Shown: one piece after another, positions 1 through 5,654 of the stretch
Position numbering within the stretch: position 1 is the stretch's first letter
How the letters are laid out: each line of letters starts with the position of its first letter
Assembly (NCBI GenBank): GCA_937926025.1
Contig: CALANQ010000456.1
Coordinates: forward strand, 1 to 9,095
Source of the DNA: an uncultured Acidimicrobiales bacterium
GTDB lineage: Bacteria > Actinomycetota > Acidimicrobiia > Acidimicrobiales > Iamiaceae
Direction: 5' to 3'
Length of the DNA: 9,095 bases
Notes under the pieces: model-generated
The model's input: the letters and a program-made list of their open reading frames with translations, nothing else
Databases searched by the model: none
Told to the model about the DNA's origin: nothing
Translations under genes and position numbers: made by a program

Positions 1-50
1 CATACGAGATGCCTAAGTGACTGGAGTTCAGACGTGTGCTCTTCCGATCT
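1..50 (+). other. Illumina TruSeq P7/index adapter (assembly contamination)
   Basis: These bases are synthetic. Positions 1-10 (CATACGAGAT) match the end of the P7 flow-cell primer. Positions 11-16 (GCCTAA) are a six-base index whose reverse complement, TTAGGC, is TruSeq index 3. Positions 17-50 are the standard index-primer/read-2 sequence ending in GCTCTTCCGATCT. Genomic sequence begins at 51. The adapter supplies false start codons: GTG at 17, 34 and 36 would begin peptides containing VQTCALPI, CSSDL or LFRS, which are recognisable adapter translations. It also shows that position 51 is a contig end and not a biological junction. Confidence 0.98.
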
Positions 51-356
51 GGACCTGGTTCGCTCGGTGTGTTCGGGCGGCTGGTGGTCATCGGCTTCGC
101 CGCCGGGTCCATCGCCTCGCTCCCGGCGAACCAGGTCCTGCTCAAGAACCGGACCGTCGTCGGCGTCGACTGGGGCGCCTGGGCGATGCAGCACCCGGCC
201 GGCCAGGCCGTGGTGCTCGACGAGGTGCTCGATGCGGTCCGCCGAGGCGACCTCCATCCGGTGGCGCCGGCCGAACGGCCCCTGGCCGAGGCGGGCGCCG
301 TGCTGCGCGACCTGCTGGAGCGCCGCCTGCAGGGCAAGACCGTCCTGGTCCCGTAG
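51..356 (+). CDS. C-terminal fragment of an NADPH:quinone oxidoreductase / zinc-type alcohol dehydrogenase-like protein (5' truncated)
   Basis: About 101 residues remain, read in frame from 51 to a TAG at 354-356. The fragment contains GRLVVIGFAAG, then LPANQVLLKNRTVVGVDWGAW, and ends in GKTVLVP. This is the usual C-terminal third of the medium-chain dehydrogenase/reductase superfamily, quinone oxidoreductase branch: the end of the Rossmann fold, the conserved N-xx-LLKN-xx-VVGV-xWG segment, and the return to the catalytic domain. Members reduce quinones or enals, or oxidise alcohols, with NAD(P)H in the cytosol; the substrate here cannot be told. Full-length members have roughly 320-340 residues, so about two thirds, including the dinucleotide-binding GxGxxG region, is missing. 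The reading frame runs back into the adapter to a GTG at 36, but that start is artificial. It converges with the VOC gene. Confidence 0.88.
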   Translation, partial: GPGSLGVFGRLVVIGFAAGSIASLPANQVLLKNRTVVGVDWGAWAMQHPAGQAVVLDEVLDAVRRGDLHPVAPAERPLAEAGAVLRDLLERRLQGKTVLVP

Positions 357-382
357 GCGGCCGAGCGACTCGTTCCTCGGGC

Positions 383-484
383 GCCGCGTCGGATCACCCG
401 ACGTCGCCGCGGCGTCGGATCCGCGGCCTCGGCGTCGAATCCGGAGCCGTCGGCGTCGAATCGACGTCGATTCGACGCCGACGG
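383..484. repeat. Cluster of CGGCGTCGRATC-type repeats in the convergent gap
   Basis: The gap between the two convergent genes carries at least four direct copies of a 12-13 base motif: GCCGCGTCGGATC (383-395), GGCGTCGGATCCG (411-423), GGCGTCGAATCCG (431-443) and GGCGTCGAATCGA (452-464). An inverted copy follows at 467-479. A separate 7-bp stem, GCCGCGG (406-412) with CCGCGGC (421-427), overlaps the second copy. The copies differ in one to three bases, which suggests local duplication followed by drift. The function is unknown. The last direct copy and the inverted copy form the palindrome listed separately. Confidence 0.7.
447..484. terminator. Perfect 38-bp palindrome, probable bidirectional terminator
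   Basis: The sequence from CCGT at 447 to ACGG at 484 is its own reverse complement with no mismatch; the symmetry axis lies between 465 and 466. As RNA it would fold into a stem of about 17 bp with a minimal loop from either strand. It begins 90 bases after the stop of the plus-strand oxidoreductase and ends two bases before the stop codon of the minus-strand VOC gene. That is where a shared terminator for convergent genes is expected. There is no T-tract on either side, so it would be a GC-rich hairpin of the type often found in actinobacteria, or a site that acts with Rho. A binding site for a dimeric protein is an alternative. Confidence 0.65.
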
Positions 485-486
485 AC

Positions 487-906
487 CTAGTCGGCCAAGA
501 GGGTGCGCCCATCGTCGGTGATGGTCCAGCCGGGGTTGTGGGCGACCTCCCACGGGTGGCCGTCGGGGTCCAGGAACACCCCGGAGTAGCCGCCCCAGAA
601 CGTGGCGGCGCCCGCTCGGCCGATGGTGCCGCCGGCCGCCTCGGCCTCAGCCAGGACGGCGTCGACCTCCTCCGGGGTGCGGGTGTTGTAGGCGAGGGTC
701 ACCCCGCCCCAGCCACCGCCATCGGTCACGGCGCTGTCGCCGGCCAGCTTGGCTCGGCTCCACAGGGCGACCACCAGGCCGCCGACCTGGAAGAACCAGA
801 CATCGCCATCGGGGGTCTGCCCCGACCACCCGAGCGCCTCGTAGAAGGCGCTCGAGCGCGCGGCGTCGGCAACGCCGAGGGTGATGAGCGACAGTCGCTG
901 CTCCAT
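487..906 (-). CDS. VOC-family (glyoxalase/bleomycin-resistance/dioxygenase fold) protein
   Basis: This 139-residue protein is the usual length for a single-subunit VOC protein. It shows two beta-alpha-beta-beta-beta modules: residues about 4-50 (LSLITLGVADAARSSAFYEALGW, then FFQVGGLVVALWSR) and about 66-125 (WGGVTLAYNTRTPEEVDAVLAEAEAAGG, then FWGGYSGVFLDPDGHPWEVAHNP). The final FxDPDGHxWEVAHNP signature supplies Glu120, the usual metal-binding position at the end of the second module. The first strand has Leu-Ile-Thr where metal-dependent members commonly carry His, so I cannot assign metal use or a reaction. Members include glyoxalases, ring-cleaving dioxygenases, antibiotic-binding proteins and many uncharacterised proteins. 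The ATG at 904-906 is supported by a strong Shine-Dalgarno sequence. It lies 119 bases downstream of the regulator pair, so co-transcription is possible but not shown. Confidence 0.9.
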   Translation of the reverse strand: MEQRLSLITLGVADAARSSAFYEALGWSGQTPDGDVWFFQVGGLVVALWSRAKLAGDSAVTDGGGWGGVTLAYNTRTPEEVDAVLAEAEAAGGTIGRAGAATFWGGYSGVFLDPDGHPWEVAHNPGWTITDDGRTLLAD

Positions 907-912
907 GGGGTT

Positions 913-917
913 CCTCC
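913..917 (-). promoter_or_regulatory. Ribosome binding site of the VOC gene
   Basis: On the minus strand GGAGG (within TGGAGGAACCCC) lies six bases before the ATG of the VOC gene. This is the clearest Shine-Dalgarno sequence in the window, and it fixes that start. It also means that translation of the VOC gene does not depend on the upstream regulator. Confidence 0.85.
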
Positions 918-973
918 ATCGATCGCGGACGCCGCCATCCGCAGCACGACACGGAACGGCGGCGGCACCCCGA

Positions 974-1011
974 GCGTCGCAGACGCGGTCGGAGGTGTCG
1001 ATCGCCGACCG
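974..1011 (-). terminator. Possible weak terminator: two adjacent short hairpins after the regulator pair
   Basis: Fifteen bases past the stop of the second regulator, a 7-bp inverted repeat pairs CGGTCGG (986-992) with CCGACCG (1005-1011) around a 12-base loop. A second compact hairpin abuts it and shares base 986: GCGTC (974-978) with GACGC (982-986) around GCA. There is no T-tract. Stems this short are common by chance in GC-rich DNA, but their position right after the stop codon fits a terminator between the regulator pair and the VOC gene. Confidence 0.3.
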
Positions 1012-1025
1012 TCCCGGTCCACCGA

Positions 1026-3131
1026 CTAGCGCGGCCCCACCGAGCCGGCACGGGGATCCTCGGCCCGCCCGCCCGTCTCGTCGCGCCCGGGTTCGGGCTC
1101 ACGGAGCAATCCGGCCGCGTAGGCGGCGGCCACCGCCTCCGACCGGTTCACGGCCCCCAGCTTCCGGTAGATGGAGGCCGCCTGGCTCTTGATGGTGTTC
1201 GGCGATCGGTGCACCTCGGCCGCGATGGCCGGGATGGTCAGGTGCGATGCCAGGTACGGGAGGATGCCGAGCTCGGCGGTGCTCAGCCGCACATCGTCCC
1301 GCTGACCGGCGAGGCCGGTGTAGGCCGCTTGGACCAGGGCAGCACGGGCGCGCAGGCGGACGGTCCGGTGCGCACCGGCGATCGACGCGTCCGCCTCGCG
1401 CAGCAACCGCTCCGCCGTGGCCGTCTCCCCGAGGTCCAGGTGCGCCTCCGCGAGGGTGAGCAGGATCATGGCCCGCCCGGTGCGCCACCGCCACCACTTG
1501 CCGCGCCGCAGCGTCTCGTACGCCCGCACCGAGTACCGACGGGCACCATCGACGTTGCCGTCGCGGGCGGCGATCCGCGCCGCGATCGCATCGATGCCGG
1601 CGCGCAGCCCGTCGATGTCCTCGCCGCCGCCGGCGATGCGATCGATGGCCGCATCCGCCTGCTCTCGCGCTCGGCGCCACTCGGCCCGCTCGAGCGAGAT
1701 CTGGGCCAGCAGCAGCCACCGGGCCCCATCGAGGATCGGGAGGGCCGCCGCGTCTCGGGCGATCTCCTGGAGCAGGACCTCGGCACCCTCGAGATCGTTC
1801 GACACGTAGGCGGTCCAGGCTGCGAAGAGGTGGTCGATCGCGCTGACGCCGTCGACGCTCCCACCGACCGGATCCGGCCCGGCCGCCTCGACGGACGGGA
1901 CACGACGGGGGCGGAGCAACGACGGGCCCTGGGCGTCCTCACCCGACAGCCGCTCGGCGATGGCCAGCCACACCGCGGCATCGCCGACGTCGCCGGCCGC
2001 CATCGATGCACCGGCGCGGGCCAGCGCCAGACCCCGGTCGGTCGTCACCTCCCGGTGGGGGAGGCGGTCGATCCACTCGACAGCCCGACCGGCCTCACCG
2101 TTGGCGACCAGTTCGACCGCGCGGCGCCGCACGATGTCGGCTTCGGCATCGTGGAACCCCGACCGCAGGATCTGGTGGTGGGCCCGACCGAGGTCCCCCG
2201 CGGCCTCAGCGGCGGTGGCGGCCCGCCGGTGCAGCCGGACGAGGCGATCCGCCGACCCGCTGGCGACGAGCGAGGAGAGGTGGTCGCCGACGAGCGCGGG
2301 CAGCCGGACGGAACCGTGCCCTTCCTGGTCGCGGCCCGCCCTCGGCCCCGTGACGTCGCGCCGGAGCCCCGGCACCCACCCTCGACCCAGCCGGTGGACG
2401 ACCCCGTCGACCTGGGAGGGCGGGAGGTCCAAGACGGCGGCGAGCTCGCCGACCGAGGTCGGCGCCAGCACCGCGATCGCATCGAGCACCTCGCGCTCCA
2501 GCGGGTCGAGCCACTGCAGCACCTCTTCCTCGAGGTACATGCCCAAGGGCTGGACGGTCACCGGCGGACCGCAGAACCGCAGGCCGCCCACCCATCCCGC
2601 GGCACGTCGCGCCGCATCGGCGGTGAGGGCTCCCCGAGACGCATCGACCACGGCGTCCACCTCCTCGGGCCGGAGGAGCAGATCGTGGTGGTCGATGGTG
2701 GCGATGCCCTCACCCAGGTCGACGCTGCGCAGCCAGTCCAGGTCGCGTCCGATCACGACGAGGGGCTCGGGTCCGGGCCAGGACCGCACGAAGCCTTCGA
2801 GCAGCTCCCGCCCCGACCCGCTCAGCGCCCGGTCAGCGTCGTCGATCACCAGTCCGCCGCGTCGGCCCCGACCGGCCGGGCCCGCAGCGGCATCGGCATC
2901 GCCGTCCCCCTGGCCGACCAGGACGTCGGCCAGGAGCGAGCGGAACTCGGGGCCGTCGCCCACGAGCAAGGTGCTGCAGTCGGCCCATGCCACCGCATCG
3001 CCCTGGTGCTGCGCCCACGACCGGACCACCGCCGTCTTCCCGAGCCCCGGCGGCGCGGCCACCACCGTCACGCGGGTTCGGCCGATCCGCTCGACCAGCT
3101 GCGGCCGATCGATCAGCGGCGGCGCGCTCAC
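1026..3131 (-). CDS. MalT-like LuxR-family transcriptional regulator (LAL/STAND ATPase), second of a tandem pair
   Basis: The chosen protein has 701 residues, starting at GTG 3131-3129 (MSAPPLIDRPQL). An N-terminal P-loop ATPase has Walker A APPGLGKT at about 26-33 and Walker B GGLVIDDAD at about 92-100. A winged-helix-like stretch (YLEEEVLQWLDPLEREVLDAI) follows, then a long Ala-rich helical region of TPR type up to about 600. A LuxR/GerE helix-turn-helix lies at about 616-677 (LSTAELGIL, IAAEVHRSPNTIKSQAASIYRKLG). This is the order found in MalT and other LAL regulators, which bind ATP and an inducer, oligomerise and activate transcription. A 24-residue polar tail follows the DNA-binding domain. 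Open frame continues upstream to 3527, but that part is Arg/Ala/Pro-rich and overlaps the other regulator, so I reject it. The GTG overlaps the upstream TGA in GTGA and has no Shine-Dalgarno sequence, so translation is probably coupled. Inducer and targets are unknown. At 701 residues it is somewhat shorter than classical MalT, which has about 900. Confidence 0.88.
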   Translation of the reverse strand: MSAPPLIDRPQLVERIGRTRVTVVAAPPGLGKTAVVRSWAQHQGDAVAWADCSTLLVGDGPEFRSLLADVLVGQGDGDADAAAGPAGRGRRGGLVIDDADRALSGSGRELLEGFVRSWPGPEPLVVIGRDLDWLRSVDLGEGIATIDHHDLLLRPEEVDAVVDASRGALTADAARRAAGWVGGLRFCGPPVTVQPLGMYLEEEVLQWLDPLEREVLDAIAVLAPTSVGELAAVLDLPPSQVDGVVHRLGRGWVPGLRRDVTGPRAGRDQEGHGSVRLPALVGDHLSSLVASGSADRLVRLHRRAATAAEAAGDLGRAHHQILRSGFHDAEADIVRRRAVELVANGEAGRAVEWIDRLPHREVTTDRGLALARAGASMAAGDVGDAAVWLAIAERLSGEDAQGPSLLRPRRVPSVEAAGPDPVGGSVDGVSAIDHLFAAWTAYVSNDLEGAEVLLQEIARDAAALPILDGARWLLLAQISLERAEWRRAREQADAAIDRIAGGGEDIDGLRAGIDAIAARIAARDGNVDGARRYSVRAYETLRRGKWWRWRTGRAMILLTLAEAHLDLGETATAERLLREADASIAGAHRTVRLRARAALVQAAYTGLAGQRDDVRLSTAELGILPYLASHLTIPAIAAEVHRSPNTIKSQAASIYRKLGAVNRSEAVAAAYAAGLLREPEPGRDETGGRAEDPRAGSVGPR
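3128..3131 (-). promoter_or_regulatory. GTGA start/stop overlap coupling the two regulators
   Basis: On the minus strand the four bases GTGA hold both the GTG start of the second regulator and the TGA stop of the first. The preceding bases (GGGTTCCTCTC) contain no Shine-Dalgarno sequence. Ribosomes finishing the first regulator would therefore be expected to re-initiate here, giving linked amounts of the two proteins. This is why I choose this GTG over upstream alternatives. Confidence 0.7.
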
Positions 3132-5212
3132 GAGAGGAACCCGAGCCGCTCGGCGAAGTCCACCACCTGCTGGCGGTCGTGGGCGCCGAGCTTCCGGTAC
3201 ATGGCGTTGACGTGGTGCTTCACGGTGTTGCGGGACAGCTCGAGCTCGGCTGCAACCTCGACCAGCGACCGGTGCGACGGGAGCAGCGCGAGGACCCGCT
3301 TCTCGCCGGGCGTCAGTGCCGAGGGCACCGGATGAGCGTCGAACAGCGGGCGCAGGGCTGATCCCTGCGCTCGCAGGCGAGCCCGAAGCGCCTCGGCGCG
3401 ATCCAGTCCGGCGAGCACGGAGGCGGCCTGCTCCAGCAGCTGCTCCGCCTGGGGGAGCCGCCACAGGAAGACCTGGGCGTCGACGAGGTCCATCAGCGCC
3501 CAGGCCTGCGTCCGTGGTCCCTGCCACGGCGGGTCGGCGAGCACCGGGGCGGCCCGATCGACCGCCGCCTTCGCCAGGGTCCGATCCCCGTCGTGGGTGG
3601 CCAGGGCTGCGGTCACCGCATCCACGGTGAACAGCCAGGGGTTCGAGGGAGCCTCGCCCTCGGAGCCGGCCGCCCGGGCGCCGGCGACGGATTCCCGGGC
3701 GGCCTCCCAGGCACCGGCATCGATGGCCAGCTGCGCCAGGAACGCCTGCCGGATCGCATCGAGGATCGGCTGGTCGCGCATGCGAGGCCCAGCCTCGAGC
3801 AGCAACCAGCGGGCCCGACGGGGATCTCCCGATCCGTGCGCCATCGCCGCTTCGGCCAGCTGGTGCACGAGGTGGAGGGCTCCCCCTCGCAGTTGCTCAT
3901 CCCGGCGGTCCCGCGGCTGCAGCGGCTGTTGGCCCAGCGCCTCCAGCATCAAGGCGGCGGCCGCCTCCACCCGGGCCCGCGAGCCGGTCGGCAGCCGCCT
4001 CGCGGCGACGAGCGCGGTCGCCAGCCACCGACGGGTGCCGGCATCATCCATGCGCACGAGACCCACCCCGGCATGGGCGAGCGCCAGCCCGGCATGCGCT
4101 GCCACCTGGTCCGACGTGAAGGCACCCAGCCACTCCGCCAGCTCCGACGCACGGTTGGCGATCACCAGCTCTTCGGCGTGGTCGACGACGAACGCGATCT
4201 GCGCCCGGCTGGTTCCTGCGCCTTCCAGGAAGCGCCAGGCCGCCGTCAGGTCGCCCCGGGCCTCGGCCGAGCGCGCCGCCCGTCGCAGCAGGTCGGACGC
4301 CGGCGCCGGGTCTTCTCCGCGCCGCTCCCGCAGCGCCGCGGCGAGCACGCTGCGGACGACGATGCTGCGGCCGGCGTCGACGAGTTCGACCAAGGGGACA
4401 GCATCCACCAGGGCGTGGCAGGCGGCCACCGCGTCCCGCCGCTGGAGCACCTCGACCAGATCGACCACGGCAATGCGCTCGAGCACGGCCAGCTCGCCGA
4501 GGAGCCGGTGCATCGCCGCCGGGAGCATCGCCAGGACCTGCTCGTCGATCACCTGGGAGATCGAGCCATCGTCCCGAGCAAGAGCCAGGGCGGCGACCGG
4601 CCACCCACCCGTGGACGCCACGATCGCGTCGGCACGGGCACGCCCGTCCTCCTCGGACCCCGGCCCGAACCCGTCGAGGTCGTCGGCGCGCAGCGACAGG
4701 TCGCCCTCGTCGAGGACCACCACCGTCCCATCGAGCTCCGCGCGCGCCAGTCCGAGGGCCAGATCCGGCCGTCCGGCGAGCACCAGCGACCCCGGCCCGG
4801 ACCAGGACGCGACGAGGGCGCGGACCAGCTTGCTGAGCTCCACCGAACGCGCTCGATCGACGTCGTCGATCACCAGGTCGACGACCGTCCCGGCCGGCAC
4901 CTCCCGTGTGGACGGATCCAGCGCTTCGAGCACCGCCTGGGGAAGCGGGATCTTCCGACCCCGCCCGGCGCGCTCCTCGATCAGGGTGAGGAGCGCCGCG
5001 CGGGTGTCGAGGTCGGCGAGCGACACCGACACCACCGGGGTGGGGCGACCGGCCACCCACTGACCGAGCAACGTGCTCTTGCCGAACCCGGCGCGCGCGG
5101 TGAGGGCGACGGGCCGGCGCGGGGCGCGATCCAGCGCCCGGCTGATCAGCGCCAGCCGGCCACCGCGCTGGCCGACGTGGGGGACCCGATCCACGGCATC
5201 CATCATGGACAT
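3128..5212 (-). CDS. MalT-like LuxR-family transcriptional regulator (LAL/STAND ATPase), first of a tandem pair
   Basis: The protein has 694 residues from ATG 5212-5210 (MSMMDAVDRV; ATGs at 5206 and 5203 are close alternatives). Walker A is ARAGFGKST at 39-47, with Ala at the first Gly position as in MalT (PAGYGKTT). Walker B is VVDLVIDDVD at 110-119. A winged-helix-like segment (IDEQVLAMLPAAMHRLLGELAVLERI) is followed by an Ala/Leu-rich helical repeat region. A C-terminal LuxR helix-turn-helix lies at about 632-694 (ALTPGEKRVLALL, VEVAAELELSRNTVKHHVNAMYRKLG), and the protein ends right after it. The open frame reaches 5521, but the extra 103 residues have no family-like sequence and cross a strong hairpin, so I start at 5212. 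The Shine-Dalgarno sequence is weak (GGGATGG, about seven bases before the ATG). It shares the domain order and some aligned segments (SWSGPGSLVLAGR here, SWPGPEPLVVIGR there) with its neighbour, so the two look like old tandem paralogues. The ligand is unknown. Confidence 0.9.
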   Translation of the reverse strand: MSMMDAVDRVPHVGQRGGRLALISRALDRAPRRPVALTARAGFGKSTLLGQWVAGRPTPVVSVSLADLDTRAALLTLIEERAGRGRKIPLPQAVLEALDPSTREVPAGTVVDLVIDDVDRARSVELSKLVRALVASWSGPGSLVLAGRPDLALGLARAELDGTVVVLDEGDLSLRADDLDGFGPGSEEDGRARADAIVASTGGWPVAALALARDDGSISQVIDEQVLAMLPAAMHRLLGELAVLERIAVVDLVEVLQRRDAVAACHALVDAVPLVELVDAGRSIVVRSVLAAALRERRGEDPAPASDLLRRAARSAEARGDLTAAWRFLEGAGTSRAQIAFVVDHAEELVIANRASELAEWLGAFTSDQVAAHAGLALAHAGVGLVRMDDAGTRRWLATALVAARRLPTGSRARVEAAAALMLEALGQQPLQPRDRRDEQLRGGALHLVHQLAEAAMAHGSGDPRRARWLLLEAGPRMRDQPILDAIRQAFLAQLAIDAGAWEAARESVAGARAAGSEGEAPSNPWLFTVDAVTAALATHDGDRTLAKAAVDRAAPVLADPPWQGPRTQAWALMDLVDAQVFLWRLPQAEQLLEQAASVLAGLDRAEALRARLRAQGSALRPLFDAHPVPSALTPGEKRVLALLPSHRSLVEVAAELELSRNTVKHHVNAMYRKLGAHDRQQVVDFAERLGFLS

Positions 5213-5270
5213 CTGCGGCCATCCCGTGCGGGGTTGCGCCGGGACGGCACGGCGCGCCGATGAGGGAAGT

Positions 5271-5309
5271 GCCTCGGGGGCTGGGTGGAGGGAACCCAGT
5301 CCCCGAGGC
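5271..5309 (-). promoter_or_regulatory. Long hairpin in the leader of the first regulator
   Basis: A 16-base inverted repeat pairs 5271-5286 (GCCTCGGGGGCTGGGT) with 5294-5309 (ACCCAGTCCCCGAGGC) around a 7-base loop. The single non-Watson-Crick position is G opposite T on the plus strand, and A opposite C on the minus strand. In the regulator transcript it ends 58 bases before the ATG, and its loop reads TCCCTCC, which is complementary to a Shine-Dalgarno-type GGAGGGA. No T-tract follows on the minus strand (ACTTCCCTCATC). It could be an attenuator, a leader structure affecting translation, a backup terminator for the surface-protein transcript, or a protein-binding site. The structure is clear; the role is inference. 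Confidence 0.5.
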
Positions 5310-5517
5310 AGATCAGGAACCTCGCCATCCGCGACGCCATCAGGCGGCCGGTGGGGGTCCGCTCGGACGTCCAGCGCCGACCGGATCGGGGCGCATGTTC
5401 GAGGTCGGCGCCGGTGGAAGGTGCGGGGAATGTCGGTGGCGGTGGATGCACAGCAGGGAAGACCACGCTTCGTGGGGAGGAGGCACCCATTGTGAAGATC
5501 GGACATCATTCTTGTCG

Positions 5518-5534
5518 TCACCCCATTCGGGTGA
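5518..5534. promoter_or_regulatory. Small palindrome TCACCC-N5-GGGTGA, possible operator
   Basis: A perfect 6-bp inverted repeat, TCACCC (5518-5523) and GGGTGA (5529-5534), surrounds the 5-base spacer CATTC. It sits in the least GC-rich part of the non-coding stretch, where a promoter for the regulator pair might lie. The spacing suits a dimeric DNA-binding protein, but a palindrome of this size can easily arise by chance. Confidence 0.2.
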
Positions 5535-5600
5535 TTCGGTCAGGGGACGGCTCGGCGTGGCGACCGGTGCCGAGATCCTCCCCCTAGGCGCACCGGAGCA

Positions 5601-5632
5601 AGTCCCGAGGTCGGAGGTCCGACCCCGGGACT
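5601..5632 (-). terminator. Probable terminator of the surface-protein gene
   Basis: A 15-base inverted repeat with a 2-base centre (AGTCCCGAGGTCGGA at 5601-5615, TCCGACCCCGGGACT at 5618-5632) begins 22 bases after the surface-protein TGA. Only one position is not Watson-Crick; on the minus-strand RNA it is a G-U pair. The innermost pair probably opens to give a 4-base loop. There is no run of T after it, as is common for hairpin terminators in high-GC actinobacteria. Its position right after the stop supports termination. Confidence 0.65.
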
Positions 5633-5654
5633 CGTCCGGGTGTCCGCCGCCTTC

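Larger units (their letters stand above)
5213..5654. other. 442-bp non-coding stretch between the surface-protein gene and the regulator pair
   Basis: I see no convincing gene here on either strand. The open frames crossing it have Arg/Pro/Ser-rich translations and no ribosome binding site. From right to left it holds a GC-rich hairpin just after the surface-protein stop (5601-5632), a relatively AT-richer patch (about 5488-5546) with a small palindrome, and a long hairpin (5271-5309) near the first regulator's start. The regulator promoter should lie in this stretch, most likely in or left of the AT-richer patch, but I cannot point to a clear -35/-10 pair. Confidence 0.6.

Noticed and set aside
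17..1029. Plus-strand open frames of 157 and 331 residues starting inside the adapter
   Set aside because: Their starts are adapter bases (VTGVQTCALPI, CSSDL), they run antisense through the VOC gene or the repeat gap, and their Arg/Pro/Ala-rich sequence resembles no protein family.
1209..3335. Plus-strand frame of 708 residues opposite the second regulator
   Set aside because: It is an antisense shadow created by high GC. It has no domain, no ribosome binding site and low-complexity composition, whereas the minus strand encodes clear Walker and helix-turn-helix motifs.
3132..3527. N-terminal extension of the second regulator (132 more residues)
   Set aside because: The extension is Arg/Ala/Gly/Pro-rich without family similarity and overlaps the helix-turn-helix coding region of the first regulator. 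The GTG in the GTGA overlap gives a normal family N-terminus.
5213..5521. N-terminal extension of the first regulator to an ATG at 5521
   Set aside because: The 103 extra residues look non-coding, cross the long hairpin, and precede a normal-looking MalT-type N-terminus.
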